Assembly (NCBI GenBank): GCA_001464965.1
Contig: LNEJ01000034.1
Location: forward strand, 1-64,000
Length of the DNA: 64,000 nucleotides
Reading direction: 5' to 3'
Source of the DNA: Gammaproteobacteria bacterium Ga0074134
GTDB taxonomy: Bacteria > Pseudomonadota > Gammaproteobacteria > Ga0077554 > Ga007554
The notes under the pieces were generated by a model. It saw only the letters and a list, made by a program, of their open reading frames with translations, made no database searches and was not told the DNA's origin. The translations under genes were made by a program, and so were the position numbers. Positions 39,416 to 46,619 of the stretch are shown piece by piece. The stretch's first letter is position 1. Every line of letters begins with the position of its first letter.

Positions 39416-40447
39416 TTACCTGTCATCCATCTTTACTGCAAATCCAAAAATCACGCCGCCCAACTCATTTTTCAGAATCCGATCCACCTGTTCCATCGCA
39501 CGCTGCCTGGCCTGCACAGCTTCCTGCCCGGAGGCCTTGATGGCCCAGCGCCGGGTGCCGCGCACACGACCGGAGACGTTCTCGTAGAGCTTCACCTCCA
39601 GCGCCCCCGTCATCCAATGCCAGCCTTCACGGCGCCCAAGGTCGGCAAGATCGAGGGCGGCATCCACCAGATAATCGGGATTTTCCTTCGTGTCCGTAAA
39701 TCCGGCCGCAGCGATGCCACCTGACATCGCCCTACCCAATTGACCCGTAGCATCATCACTGACGCGCACACCAATACGCACGCGTTTGAGCAGATCGTCC
39801 AGATCGGCACGCAAGCGCTCGACTGTCCAGTCCGACGGCATCCCCTGCCCGGTGCGATCCACCACCTTGAGACTCTTCTGATATGTCACCCGCTCGCGTT
39901 GCGCGTCGAGCGCCTGGCTGGCGGCGCTGATCTTGTCCAGTAGATCGCTGGCATTGCGTGCCCGATCAAGATCATGGCGTGTCGCATCATCCAGACGACT
40001 GATTTCCTGGCGCAAGCTCATTGCCGCGGGTGCACGCCGCAGCACCGCCAGGGCAAAATGATGGCGCGTTGCCGGGTCCTGCCAGAACTCCGCGATCTGC
40101 ACGCCCTGCATGATCTGATCGGTGCGGGTGCTCAATGCACGGGAAACGTTTGTCTGTGTCCGATCCTGCTTTTGTTCATCCGCACCCGTATTTCCACCGC
40201 TACTAAATACACGCACGTCGCTGCTTTCCTCTGCAACGGATACTGAAAAGATCTTGGCCAGATCCGCGCGCGCGCGGTCTTTAGCCGCTTCAAGCGTGTC
40301 GCCTTCACCACGCCCCATGAGAAACTCGGATTCCTGGTAGCGTTGCGTGTCGCCTGCCAACCAATCGGGCTTAACAGCTTTTCCGGCACAGCCCTCCAGC
40401 AAAAACGCCGTGGCCAGGATCATCAACAATAACGTGCGTAATTTCAT
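39416..40447 (-). CDS. LPP20-family lipoprotein (third copy, long form)
   Basis: 343 residues. Signal peptide with lipobox (LLEGC) at about residue 20; Ala at +2 predicts outer-membrane sorting. LPP20-type region follows: PDWLAGDTQRYQ, then GRGEGDTLEAAKDRARADLAKIFSVSV, the alternating pattern shared with the two copies at 42.4-43.7 kb. The C-terminal half (residues about 190-343) has a different, beta-rich region with no family I recognise. Fourth of five lipoproteins in a row is COG3014; this one follows it by 17 bases. Confidence 0.75.
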   Translation of the reverse strand: MKLRTLLLMILATAFLLEGCAGKAVKPDWLAGDTQRYQESEFLMGRGEGDTLEAAKDRARADLAKIFSVSVAEESSDVRVFSSGGNTGADEQKQDRTQTNVSRALSTRTDQIMQGVQIAEFWQDPATRHHFALAVLRRAPAAMSLRQEISRLDDATRHDLDRARNASDLLDKISAASQALDAQRERVTYQKSLKVVDRTGQGMPSDWTVERLRADLDDLLKRVRIGVRVSDDATGQLGRAMSGGIAAAGFTDTKENPDYLVDAALDLADLGRREGWHWMTGALEVKLYENVSGRVRGTRRWAIKASGQEAVQARQRAMEQVDRILKNELGGVIFGFAVKMDDR

Positions 40448-40464
40448 TGAGCGGCCTCTACCAT

Positions 40465-41754
40465 CTACAAGCTTATCCAGTGATATGAAAGGTAGGTTTT
40501 TTTACCTTTCTGAATCAGAATGTTTTGAAATTCCCGAACCGCAACAATATTATCCATTCGATCACGCAATTCTATTTTAACCGTATAACTGCCAGAACCG
40601 AGCGGAAAACGCGCCAAATAAATATCTTGCGGCAAGGTGGACCAGGCGCGCGTGTCGGCCTGTTCGGTTATAAAACCAATGATATCAATCACCGCGGCCA
40701 ATGCGTCATTGTTATTTTTCCTTGCCTGCACTGCCATCTGCTGTTTTGCGACAACACGCGCCACACTACGGGCTGTTATCGCCGGCACCTGTTCAGCAAG
40801 ATTTTCCGTGGCAATCGCAGCGATATTTTCAACCCTTTCCCCTTCAACCCCACCATCAGCGGCATTCACACGCACCTTGCTTATCAAGAGTGGGCGTGGC
40901 TGGTAATAGGGCAAGGAAATACGCACCAAGCTACCCCGCGATGGGTTCGGCACTACCACGCTATTTTCCATTTTAATCGGCGCAAGGCCGTTATTCAGGA
41001 CAAAAATAAGCTCCCCTTCCGCTTCACTCTGATTTTTATCCTGCCAATCCTGAAGGGCGAATTCACGCTGGTACTTATCCCGCTCCTCACCGAGATCCAG
41101 TTTATGCGCCAACCGGAGCAAATCCATTTTCAAAAAACCCGGCACATCAACCCGGTATTTTGCTTGATTTTGGAGATAAACCTCATAAGCCTTGCGATAA
41201 GCGATCATTGCATCGCTCCATTCACCAAGGTCCTCATAAATGATGCCAGTGAGATAAAGGGGGAACGCTTCGCCGAGATGCCTGCCGGATTTTTCCCCCA
41301 GCTCGCGCAGCTTGAGATCAATTTGCAGTGCCTCGACCCGCGCCCCGTCACGTTCTCCCAACTGCAGATAATTTAGCGCCTTGTATACATGCACCATCAC
41401 CTGTTCGAACGGTTCGCCCACATAACTGCGGGTGCCGTCATTGATGATAAACGATGTGCCCTGTTCGCGCAGACTCAGCGCGGACAGCGCCTCCATACGC
41501 TGCTGCGCCGCTTCGAATGTTGCTGTGCTGGCCTGATAATCCCCGGCCATGCGCAGCAGCATAGCCTTGTTGAGAAGATAGAGCACCTCATCTTTACGGG
41601 AGCCCTTTTGCTTTTCCAGTGCCCGTAACGCCAGCTCCGGCTGCTGGTTTGCCAGATTTTTTTCGACGATCCTGAACGTTTCACTATGCGTGGCGCAACC
41701 CGTCAGCCACAGGAGAAAAAACGCCGCCAGCCAACGCAACAACTTGGGAGTCAT
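40465..41754 (-). CDS. COG3014-family lipoprotein with TPR-like repeats
   Basis: 429 residues. Signal and lipobox (WLTGC) at residues 6-20, Ala at +2. Helical repeats resembling TPRs cover about 25-230 (ALRALEKQKGSRKDEVLYLLNKAMLLRMAGDYQASTATFEAAQQ; VMVHVYKALNYLQLGERDGA). After that a domain with LIFVLNNGLAPIKMENSVVVPNPS and the SYTVKIELRDRMDN strand. I recognise this as the COG3014 type, which is found beside LpoB and LPP20 genes in Vibrio and Shewanella. Function unknown. Five bases after the LpoB-like gene. Confidence 0.78.
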   Translation of the reverse strand: MTPKLLRWLAAFFLLWLTGCATHSETFRIVEKNLANQQPELALRALEKQKGSRKDEVLYLLNKAMLLRMAGDYQASTATFEAAQQRMEALSALSLREQGTSFIINDGTRSYVGEPFEQVMVHVYKALNYLQLGERDGARVEALQIDLKLRELGEKSGRHLGEAFPLYLTGIIYEDLGEWSDAMIAYRKAYEVYLQNQAKYRVDVPGFLKMDLLRLAHKLDLGEERDKYQREFALQDWQDKNQSEAEGELIFVLNNGLAPIKMENSVVVPNPSRGSLVRISLPYYQPRPLLISKVRVNAADGGVEGERVENIAAIATENLAEQVPAITARSVARVVAKQQMAVQARKNNNDALAAVIDIIGFITEQADTRAWSTLPQDIYLARFPLGSGSYTVKIELRDRMDNIVAVREFQNILIQKGKKTYLSYHWISL

Positions 41755-41759
41755 GCTTG

Positions 41760-42383
41760 TCAGAAGCGCAGCTTGCTACGCTCGACAAGTTTTTTGATCT
41801 TCTTTTGCCCCACCCATGCGATGCGATTGTCGGCCAAACTTATCAGCGACAAATCCACCTGATAGTAACGCACCTGAGTTGATCCGGAGGCATCGATAAT
41901 AGTGTTGATGGCCCCTTTCAGCATATAATCCGCGCCCTGCTCCATGCCCATCGCTTTGCGGGTATCTTCGCGTGCATTCAGGTCTTGATCCTTGCGTTCT
42001 TCGCGGATTTCATTGCGCTCCCCCCGTGAAGCGACGAATTGCACCTTGCCCGAATTGATCAAAACACGGCCCATATCGGAAATAAATGTTTGCGTGTTGA
42101 TGTGTTCATGACTGAGATTGCGCACTTCACCCACGATAAGGGCAGGCGGAGCCTTGTGCGTGCTGTTGTAAGCCGGCAACCAGGGGGCTGACAACACATC
42201 CTTGATCATCTCCTCCGATACCAGGCGTGAGTCGGTATCGTTCCAGGCGCCGCTCAGATCTTTTACTTCATCTACCTGCAAGCGCTCCACCTTGGTGGCG
42301 CAACCGCTGCTCAACACAGCAAACAGTCCTGCCATCAATGCGGCGCACACTGCGCGCGGCATACCAGCGGTAAAACACATCAT
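41760..42383 (-). CDS. LpoB-like outer-membrane lipoprotein (PBP1b activator family)
   Basis: 207 residues. Signal with lipobox LSSGC near residue 28, Ala at +2. The folded part matches the LpoB/YcfM family: ALIVGEVRNLSHEHINTQTFISDMGRVLINSGKVQFV near residue 82, then EIREERKDQDLNAREDTRKAMGMEQGADYMLKGAI and AWVGQKKIKKLVERSK. In E. coli LpoB spans the periplasm to activate the peptidoglycan synthase PBP1b. The E. coli protein has a Pro-rich linker, which is missing here, so it may act differently. Overlaps the upstream LPP20-like gene by 4 bases. Confidence 0.82.
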   Translation of the reverse strand: MMCFTAGMPRAVCAALMAGLFAVLSSGCATKVERLQVDEVKDLSGAWNDTDSRLVSEEMIKDVLSAPWLPAYNSTHKAPPALIVGEVRNLSHEHINTQTFISDMGRVLINSGKVQFVASRGERNEIREERKDQDLNAREDTRKAMGMEQGADYMLKGAINTIIDASGSTQVRYYQVDLSLISLADNRIAWVGQKKIKKLVERSKLRF

Positions 42384-42940
42384 TTTCTATCCCTCGCAAC
42401 CCGGTCAAACACGTTGTCACTCTCTTTTTCGAAATAAGCGCGCAGATCCACATTCATTTCATCCATATTTTTAACGATGTCCTTGGCCTGCTTCATGTCC
42501 ATCTCGGCCAATGAGAAAATATTATTAGTTTTTTTATCGCGCCAGCGTGCAATGATTTTTGATCCATTCAACATCACTTTGGTTGTGCTCTTGATCTGCC
42601 GCGACACCGCCTCATCACTCATTCCCTTGCCTGCAGAAGCCCTGAAATCATTGGACACAACATCCATCATAGCCGAAAGAGCACGGGCGACTTCGGCACG
42701 GGCGCGGTCATCGGCGGTGGCGCCTTGCAGGGAAATATCGCCTAACGGCGATGCCATCCCTACACCGTGAATCAACCGGCCATTATCATCCTTCAATACC
42801 TGCGTGCCCTTATTCACCCAGTCTGGAGCCCCTTTGAGGCCCAGATCGCTTTCGACCATGGTTTTCCCGCCGCATGCAGCCAGCAAGCAACCAACACCCA
42901 GCAAAAATACAATACGGCTTAACGAATAACGCTGTTTCAT
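42380..42940 (-). CDS. LPP20-family lipoprotein (second copy)
   Basis: 186 residues. Signal and lipobox (CLLAAC) near residue 23, Gly at +2. LPP20 region: GAPDWVNKGTQVLKDDNGRLIHGVGMA and ATADDRARAEVARALSAMMDVV. It is clearly paralogous to the next gene upstream (same lipobox, same PDW, RARAEVAR and YSLAEMDM-type motifs). Start at 42940 because AGGAG-like sequence is absent further up and the signal begins MKQRYSLSRIVFLL. Its stop overlaps the LpoB-like start. Confidence 0.8.
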   Translation of the reverse strand: MKQRYSLSRIVFLLGVGCLLAACGGKTMVESDLGLKGAPDWVNKGTQVLKDDNGRLIHGVGMASPLGDISLQGATADDRARAEVARALSAMMDVVSNDFRASAGKGMSDEAVSRQIKSTTKVMLNGSKIIARWRDKKTNNIFSLAEMDMKQAKDIVKNMDEMNVDLRAYFEKESDNVFDRVARDRK

Positions 42941-42984
42941 GTTCTTCTCCATACACCCCATACATTAACGGCCAATCACCAAAT

Positions 42985-43683
42985 TTATTTATCGCTCCTG
43001 GCTACAACCACGTTGTCGATCTCCGTTTCGATATACTCGCGCAAATGAGTATCCAATCCCTCCGCATGCCTGATCATACCTTTGGCCTGCGTCATATCCA
43101 GTTCGGCCAGGGAATACAGATAGTTGCTCTGCTCATCGCGCCAGCGCGCGACAATCCTCACGCTCTTGAGCATGGCACCGACCACGCCCTTGATCTGCTG
43201 CGCCATCTCCGCCTTACTCATAACTTTATCTTCCGGCGCGCTATAATTTTTTGATAGCTTGTCCAACATCGTGGACAAAACACGCGCCACCTCGGCGCGG
43301 GCACGGTCATCGGCGGCAGGACCCTGCTCAGAGATGTTCCCCAAGGTCGCCGCACTTATCGGAGGCAGGTCATTCCGCGTGTTGTTAGGCTGCGGCGCTG
43401 GCGAGAGATAACCCCAAGGCATAATCTGCACGGGCGGCAAATTATGCTCATGGGTAGCAAAGGGTCTTTGCATCGAGAGGTCCGCCAAAGAGGCCATTCT
43501 TACACCATGGATCACCCAATGCCCATCATCTTTCGATGCCCGGGTGCCTTTGATCACCCAGTCCGGCATCCCCTTGATGTTCATATTATCGCTGGTCACC
43601 AGCGCCTTCCCTGAACACGCTGCCAACAGGCATCCCGCCGCCAGCAAAAAGACGATGCGGATCACTGAGCGATGCTGTGTCAT
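42985..43683 (-). CDS. LPP20-family lipoprotein (first copy, with insertion)
   Basis: 232 residues. Signal MTQHRSVIRIVFLLAAGC, lipobox LLAAC, Ser at +2. Aligns along its length with the following gene except for about 45 extra residues after MASLADLSMQ (rich in Pro, Asn and His: LPPVQIMPWGYLSPAPQPNN). The conserved parts are GMPDWVIKGTRASKDDG, DDRARAEVARVLSTML and NYLYSLAELDMTQAKGM. The pair looks like a tandem duplication. First gene of the seven-gene operon and divergent from the oxidoreductase; a GTTGTGT/ACACAAC inverted repeat (43698-43733) lies in the shared upstream region. Confidence 0.8.
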   Translation of the reverse strand: MTQHRSVIRIVFLLAAGCLLAACSGKALVTSDNMNIKGMPDWVIKGTRASKDDGHWVIHGVRMASLADLSMQRPFATHEHNLPPVQIMPWGYLSPAPQPNNTRNDLPPISAATLGNISEQGPAADDRARAEVARVLSTMLDKLSKNYSAPEDKVMSKAEMAQQIKGVVGAMLKSVRIVARWRDEQSNYLYSLAELDMTQAKGMIRHAEGLDTHLREYIETEIDNVVVARSDK

Positions 43684-43697
43684 AACTCCCCCCTGCG

Positions 43698-43733
43698 GTT
43701 GTGTAACCAATATGATGCAACAGGTCACACAAC
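43698..43733. promoter_or_regulatory. Inverted repeat GTTGTGT...ACACAAC in a divergent promoter region
   Basis: Seven-base arms separated by 22 bases, in the 100-base gap between the LPP20 operon and the oxidoreductase. Position suits an operator for one or both. Pattern only. Confidence 0.3.
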
Positions 43734-43783
43734 TTGTGTATGCTAATTTACATAAAACTGCCAGTTTTCAGAGAAACATCGCC

Positions 43784-44785
43784 ATGAAAGCCATAATGAT
43801 GACTGCCGTGGGTGGCCCCGGCGTATTGCAACTCCGGGAAATCCCAATACCCACCCTGAATCGGGACACGGATATACTGGTGCGCCTGAAGGCTGCCGGG
43901 GTGAATCCGGTGGACACCAAGCTGCGCAGCCGCGGCACCTATTACCCTGGGCGCCTGCCCACCATCCTTGGCTGTGATGGCGCGGGAATCGTGGAAGCGG
44001 CCGGGCCAGCCGTGAGTCGCTTCAAGGTGGGTGACGGGGTGTACTTCTGCAACGGAGGTATCGGCGGCCATCCCGGCAATTACGCCGGATACGCCGTTGT
44101 CGATGAGCGATACGCGGCCCGCAAACCTGCCACCCTCAGTTTCGCCGAGGCCGCCGCCGCGCCCCTGGTGCTCATCACCGCCTGGGAAGCCCTGCATGAC
44201 CGTGGCCGTTTGCAGGCTGGGCAGAAGGTACTCATACATGCAGGCGCGGGAGGCGTCGGACATATCGCAGTGCAACTGGCAAACATTGCCGGAGCGCGGG
44301 TATGCGCCACCGTTGGCTCCCCGGACAAAGCCGATTTTGTAACAGGCTTGGGTGCGCACCACACCATCCTCTACAAAGAAACGGATTTTGTGGAGGCGGC
44401 GCTGAAATGGAGTGATGGCAACGGGGTTGATCTGGCGCTGGACACTGTGGGCGGCAAGACCTTCGCCGCAACGTTTAACGCTGTGCGCTTCTATGGCGAT
44501 ATCGTCACCCTGCTCCAACCCGGCAACGATATTGACTGGAAAGAAGCGCGACAACGCAATCAGCGCGTCAGCCATGAACTGATGCTGTCACCCATGTATT
44601 ATGGATTGGCCGAAGCACAGCAGCACCAGGCGTGGATTCTGGAACAATGCGCGTCGCTGTTCGACACGGGCAAATTAAAGATCAGCCTCGCGCATACATT
44701 CCCTTTGGAAAAGGCTGCCGAGGCGCATCAACTATTGGAAAAGGGCTCCATTACTGGCAAGGTCGCATTGATTGTTGAAGAGTAA
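43784..44785 (+). CDS. Zinc-independent quinone oxidoreductase (medium-chain dehydrogenase family)
   Basis: 333 residues. GroES-like N-terminal domain (VNPVDTKLRSRGTYYPGRLPTILGCDGAGIVE near residue 40) and an NADPH-binding Rossmann domain (VLIHAGAGGVGHIAVQLANIAGARV near 150). No cysteine cluster for structural zinc. Family members reduce quinones or enones, substrate unknown. The start at 43784 gives MKAIMMTAVGGPGVL. The last 100 bases of the gene and the following 110 are duplicated about 0.93 kb downstream (45600-45855), on the far side of the toxin-antitoxin genes. Confidence 0.9.
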   Translation: MKAIMMTAVGGPGVLQLREIPIPTLNRDTDILVRLKAAGVNPVDTKLRSRGTYYPGRLPTILGCDGAGIVEAAGPAVSRFKVGDGVYFCNGGIGGHPGNYAGYAVVDERYAARKPATLSFAEAAAAPLVLITAWEALHDRGRLQAGQKVLIHAGAGGVGHIAVQLANIAGARVCATVGSPDKADFVTGLGAHHTILYKETDFVEAALKWSDGNGVDLALDTVGGKTFAATFNAVRFYGDIVTLLQPGNDIDWKEARQRNQRVSHELMLSPMYYGLAEAQQHQAWILEQCASLFDTGKLKISLAHTFPLEKAAEAHQLLEKGSITGKVALIVEE

Positions 44786-44895
44786 TTCCAATTCCCGCGA
44801 GGCGGGAGGGCTGGAATGAGGGTTCATGCAGGGTGGGTTCGCATCGCGAAGCCCACCAAACGTTGCGAATTAACACAACGCCGTAACCTTACCTG
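44670..44895 (+). repeat. Direct repeat, copy 1 (3' end of the oxidoreductase and downstream DNA)
   Basis: Covers the last codons of the oxidoreductase, its stop, and the GTGGGTTCGCATCGCGAA hairpin. Matches 45600-45855 with scattered differences and a 15-base deletion in copy 2. The toxin-antitoxin pair lies between the copies. Confidence 0.85.
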
Positions 44896-44959
44896 ATTCT
44901 ACAATACTGGGTTGATGGTGAGGATTAAGTCAGGGGAGCGTAGATGAAAATAAGCTTTC

Positions 44960-44987
44960 TTGACATAACTTATAAATAGCTTATATT
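44960..44987 (+). promoter_or_regulatory. Promoter of the toxin-antitoxin pair
   Basis: TTGACA (44960-44965) and TATATT (44982-44987) with a 16-base spacer, the best sigma-70 match in the window. Transcription would start at about 44994, next to the ATG at 44995. ATAAGC (about 44950) and GCTTAT (about 44979) form an inverted pair around the promoter and could be operator half-sites for autoregulation. Confidence 0.65.
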
Positions 44988-44994
44988 TAATTTT

Positions 44995-45258
44995 ATGAAT
45001 ACCATTGAATGGTCTACTAAAGCAGCCAGGCAACTTCGCAAGGTAGCCGATAGGGTCAAACGCCAGAAAATCTTTGCTGAGGTACAGCAATTAGCAAACT
45101 GGCCGGACTGCCAAGGCAACATCAAGCGCTTGCAGGGGCGCGACGATTACCGACTTCGTGTGGGTGACTATCGGGTGATCTTTGAGATTGGCCAAGACAG
45201 TACCCCCATCATTGTCACTATCATGCAGGTGGAGAAACGCAATGAACGTACCTATTAA
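44995..45258 (+). CDS. RelE/ParE-family toxin
   Basis: 87 residues. Pattern of the RelE superfamily: IEWSTKAARQLRKVADRVKRQKIFAEVQQLANWP, then IKRLQGRDDYRLRVGDYRVIFEI near residue 42 (the Arg-rich central strand), and a beta-strand end IIVTIMQVEKRNERTY. RelE-type toxins cleave mRNA on the ribosome, ParE-type ones poison gyrase; sequence alone does not decide. No ribosome-binding site precedes the ATG. The antitoxin gene overlaps its last 17 bases. Toxin-first order is like HigBA. Confidence 0.88.
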   Translation: MNTIEWSTKAARQLRKVADRVKRQKIFAEVQQLANWPDCQGNIKRLQGRDDYRLRVGDYRVIFEIGQDSTPIIVTIMQVEKRNERTY

Positions 45259-45571
45259 TGTTCAGATTCTAAAAGATGCGGAGGGAAAACCCGCTTTCGC
45301 TGTGATTCCGTATAGTGACTATTTAAGATTACCCCAACGCCGTGAGCCAACCGTTCCCAACGATGTCGTCGGCAAAGTGGTTAATGATGAGATGACGCCT
45401 GTCCGGGCATGGCGTGAGCATCTTGGGCTAACCCAGGCAGATGTCGCGCAACGCCTTGGCATCTCTCAAAGTGCCTACGCGCAACAGGAAGCCAAAGAGA
45501 GCGTACGGAAATCTACTCGCGAAAAGATTGCGCGTGCACTTGGCATTGAACCCGAACAACTGGAGATTTAA
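45242..45571 (+). CDS. Xre-family antitoxin with helix-turn-helix domain
   Basis: 109 residues. The C-terminal half is an HTH_3 domain: TPVRAWREHLGLTQADVAQRLGISQSAYAQQEAKESVRKSTREKIARAL. The N-terminal half (NVPINVQILKDAEGKPAFAVIPYSDYLRL) resembles the toxin-binding domain of Phd/DUF-type antitoxins. Should neutralise the toxin and repress the promoter at 44960. The ATG at 45242 overlaps the toxin frame by 17 bases, giving coupled translation. Confidence 0.88.
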   Translation: MNVPINVQILKDAEGKPAFAVIPYSDYLRLPQRREPTVPNDVVGKVVNDEMTPVRAWREHLGLTQADVAQRLGISQSAYAQQEAKESVRKSTREKIARALGIEPEQLEI

Positions 45572-45599
45572 GTCGGCGATCTGCGCGGCCTACTTGCCG

Positions 45600-45700
45600 G
45601 GAAATTAAAAATCAGCCTCGCGCATACATTCCCTGAGGCACATCAACTATTGGAAAAGGGCTCCATTACTGGCAAGATCGCATTGATTGTTGAAGAGTAA
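45600..45700 (+). pseudogene. Truncated duplicate of the oxidoreductase 3' end
   Basis: Encodes KLKISLAHTFP then EAHQLLEKGSITGKIALIVEE and a stop, the same as the end of the gene at 43784-44785 except for a 15-base in-frame deletion and a few substitutions. No start or upstream part. Part of the duplicated block 45600-45855. Confidence 0.85.
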
Positions 45701-45855
45701 TACCAATTCAATAGTGTATTTTTACCCGACTTCGCCCCCTCGCTACGCTCTCCCCGCAAGGCGAGAGAGAGGGCTGGGGTGAGGACTCAATGTAGGGTGG
45801 GTTCGCATCGCGAAACCCACCAAACGTTGCGCAGCAACACAATGCCGTAGCCTTG
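45600..45855 (+). repeat. Direct repeat, copy 2
   Basis: Second copy of 44670-44895, including the stop of the oxidoreductase fragment and the GTAGGGTGGGTTCGCATCGCGAA hairpin (45791-45822). Slightly longer because of extra bases between the stop and the hairpin. The remainder up to the RAYT arm at 45925 holds no gene. Confidence 0.8.
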
Positions 45856-45924
45856 CCTCATTCGGTGCAATGCACTTTGTTTATTGCACCCTACGGTCCC
45901 ACGGTCCTAGATTCCGAACAATCT

Positions 45925-45962
45925 AGCCCGGTAGGTTGGGCTGAATGAAATGAAGCCCAACA
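45925..45962 (+). repeat. REP arm left of the RAYT gene
   Basis: AGCCCGGTAGGTTGGGCTGA begins this 38-base unit, which folds on TTGGGCT...AGCCCAA. It matches the right arm (46517-46554) in inverted orientation at 37 of 38 bases. Confidence 0.88.
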
Positions 45963-45983
45963 TAAATGGGGGTGGTTGTACAG

Positions 45984-46514
45984 ATGCGTTACCGGCGTGC
46001 CGATGCGGCGGGAGGAACATATTTTTTCACCGTAAATCTGGCCGAACGCCGTTCGGATTTATTGGTGCGGCATATCGATGAATTGCGTGAGGCCATGAGA
46101 ACGGTGAAAGACGTGCATCCGTTTTCCATTGTGGCGATGGTGGTGTTGCCCGAACACCTGCACGCGATATGGCGCTTGCCGCCGGGTGATGCCGATTATC
46201 CGCTGCGCTGGTCGCTAATCAAATCGGGGTTCTCACGGCGGCTGGCAAAAGGCGAGCACATCCGTGCCAGCCGCCGGGCAAAGCGGGAGCGTGGCATTTG
46301 GCAACGGCGGTATTGGGAACATCAAATCCGGGATGAAACCGATCTGGCGCGGCATGTAGATTACATTCATTTTAACCCGGTGAAACATGGCTGGGTGGCT
46401 CGTGCTGTGGATTGGCCGCATTCAACACTGCACGGATACATCGAGCGGGGCATGGTGACAGCGGATTGGGGTGGACAAATGTGTGAAGGGGTGAGTGGTT
46501 ATGGTGAATGTTGA
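45984..46514 (+). CDS. REP-associated tyrosine transposase (RAYT, Y1_Tnp family)
   Basis: 176 residues. Single Y1 transposase domain: YRRADAAGGTYFFTVNLAERRSDLLV at the start, FSIVAMVVLPEHLHAIWRLPPGDADYPLRW near residue 53 with the metal-binding HxH (HLH), and RHVDYIHFNPVKHGWVARAVDWPHSTLH near 117 with the nucleophile Tyr in DYIHFNPVKHG. RAYTs process REP palindromes. The start at 45984 follows GGTGG by 8 bases and gives the usual MRYRRAD; an ATG at 45966 is also in frame. The stop lies 2 bases before the right REP arm. Confidence 0.93.
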   Translation: MRYRRADAAGGTYFFTVNLAERRSDLLVRHIDELREAMRTVKDVHPFSIVAMVVLPEHLHAIWRLPPGDADYPLRWSLIKSGFSRRLAKGEHIRASRRAKRERGIWQRRYWEHQIRDETDLARHVDYIHFNPVKHGWVARAVDWPHSTLHGYIERGMVTADWGGQMCEGVSGYGEC

Positions 46515-46516
46515 AA

Positions 46517-46554
46517 TGTTGGGCTTCATTTTATTCAGCCCAACCTACCGGGCT
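46517..46554 (-). repeat. REP arm right of the RAYT gene
   Basis: TGTTGGGCTTCATTTTATTC begins this 38-base unit, the inverted copy of 45925-45962. It ends 66 bases before the start of the helicase gene. Confidence 0.88.
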
Positions 46555-46619
46555 GTATTATATCTCAAACAGCTTCTGAATAGTTGCTTTGAAGATCAAC
46601 AATCAAACCGGACTACGCT

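Larger units (their letters stand above)
45925..46554 (+). mobile_element. RAYT transposase gene flanked by inverted REP arms
   Basis: A 630-base unit: left REP arm, transposase, right REP arm, with arms 98% alike and in inverted orientation. This is the plan of a self-contained REPtron-type element that transposes via single strands. Arms nearly identical, which suggests recent or selected maintenance. Confidence 0.82.

Noticed and set aside
44827-45822. CRISPR-like repeats from the repeated GTGGGTTCGCATCGCGAA hairpins
   Set aside because: Only two copies about 960 bases apart, part of a larger duplication; no spacer pattern.
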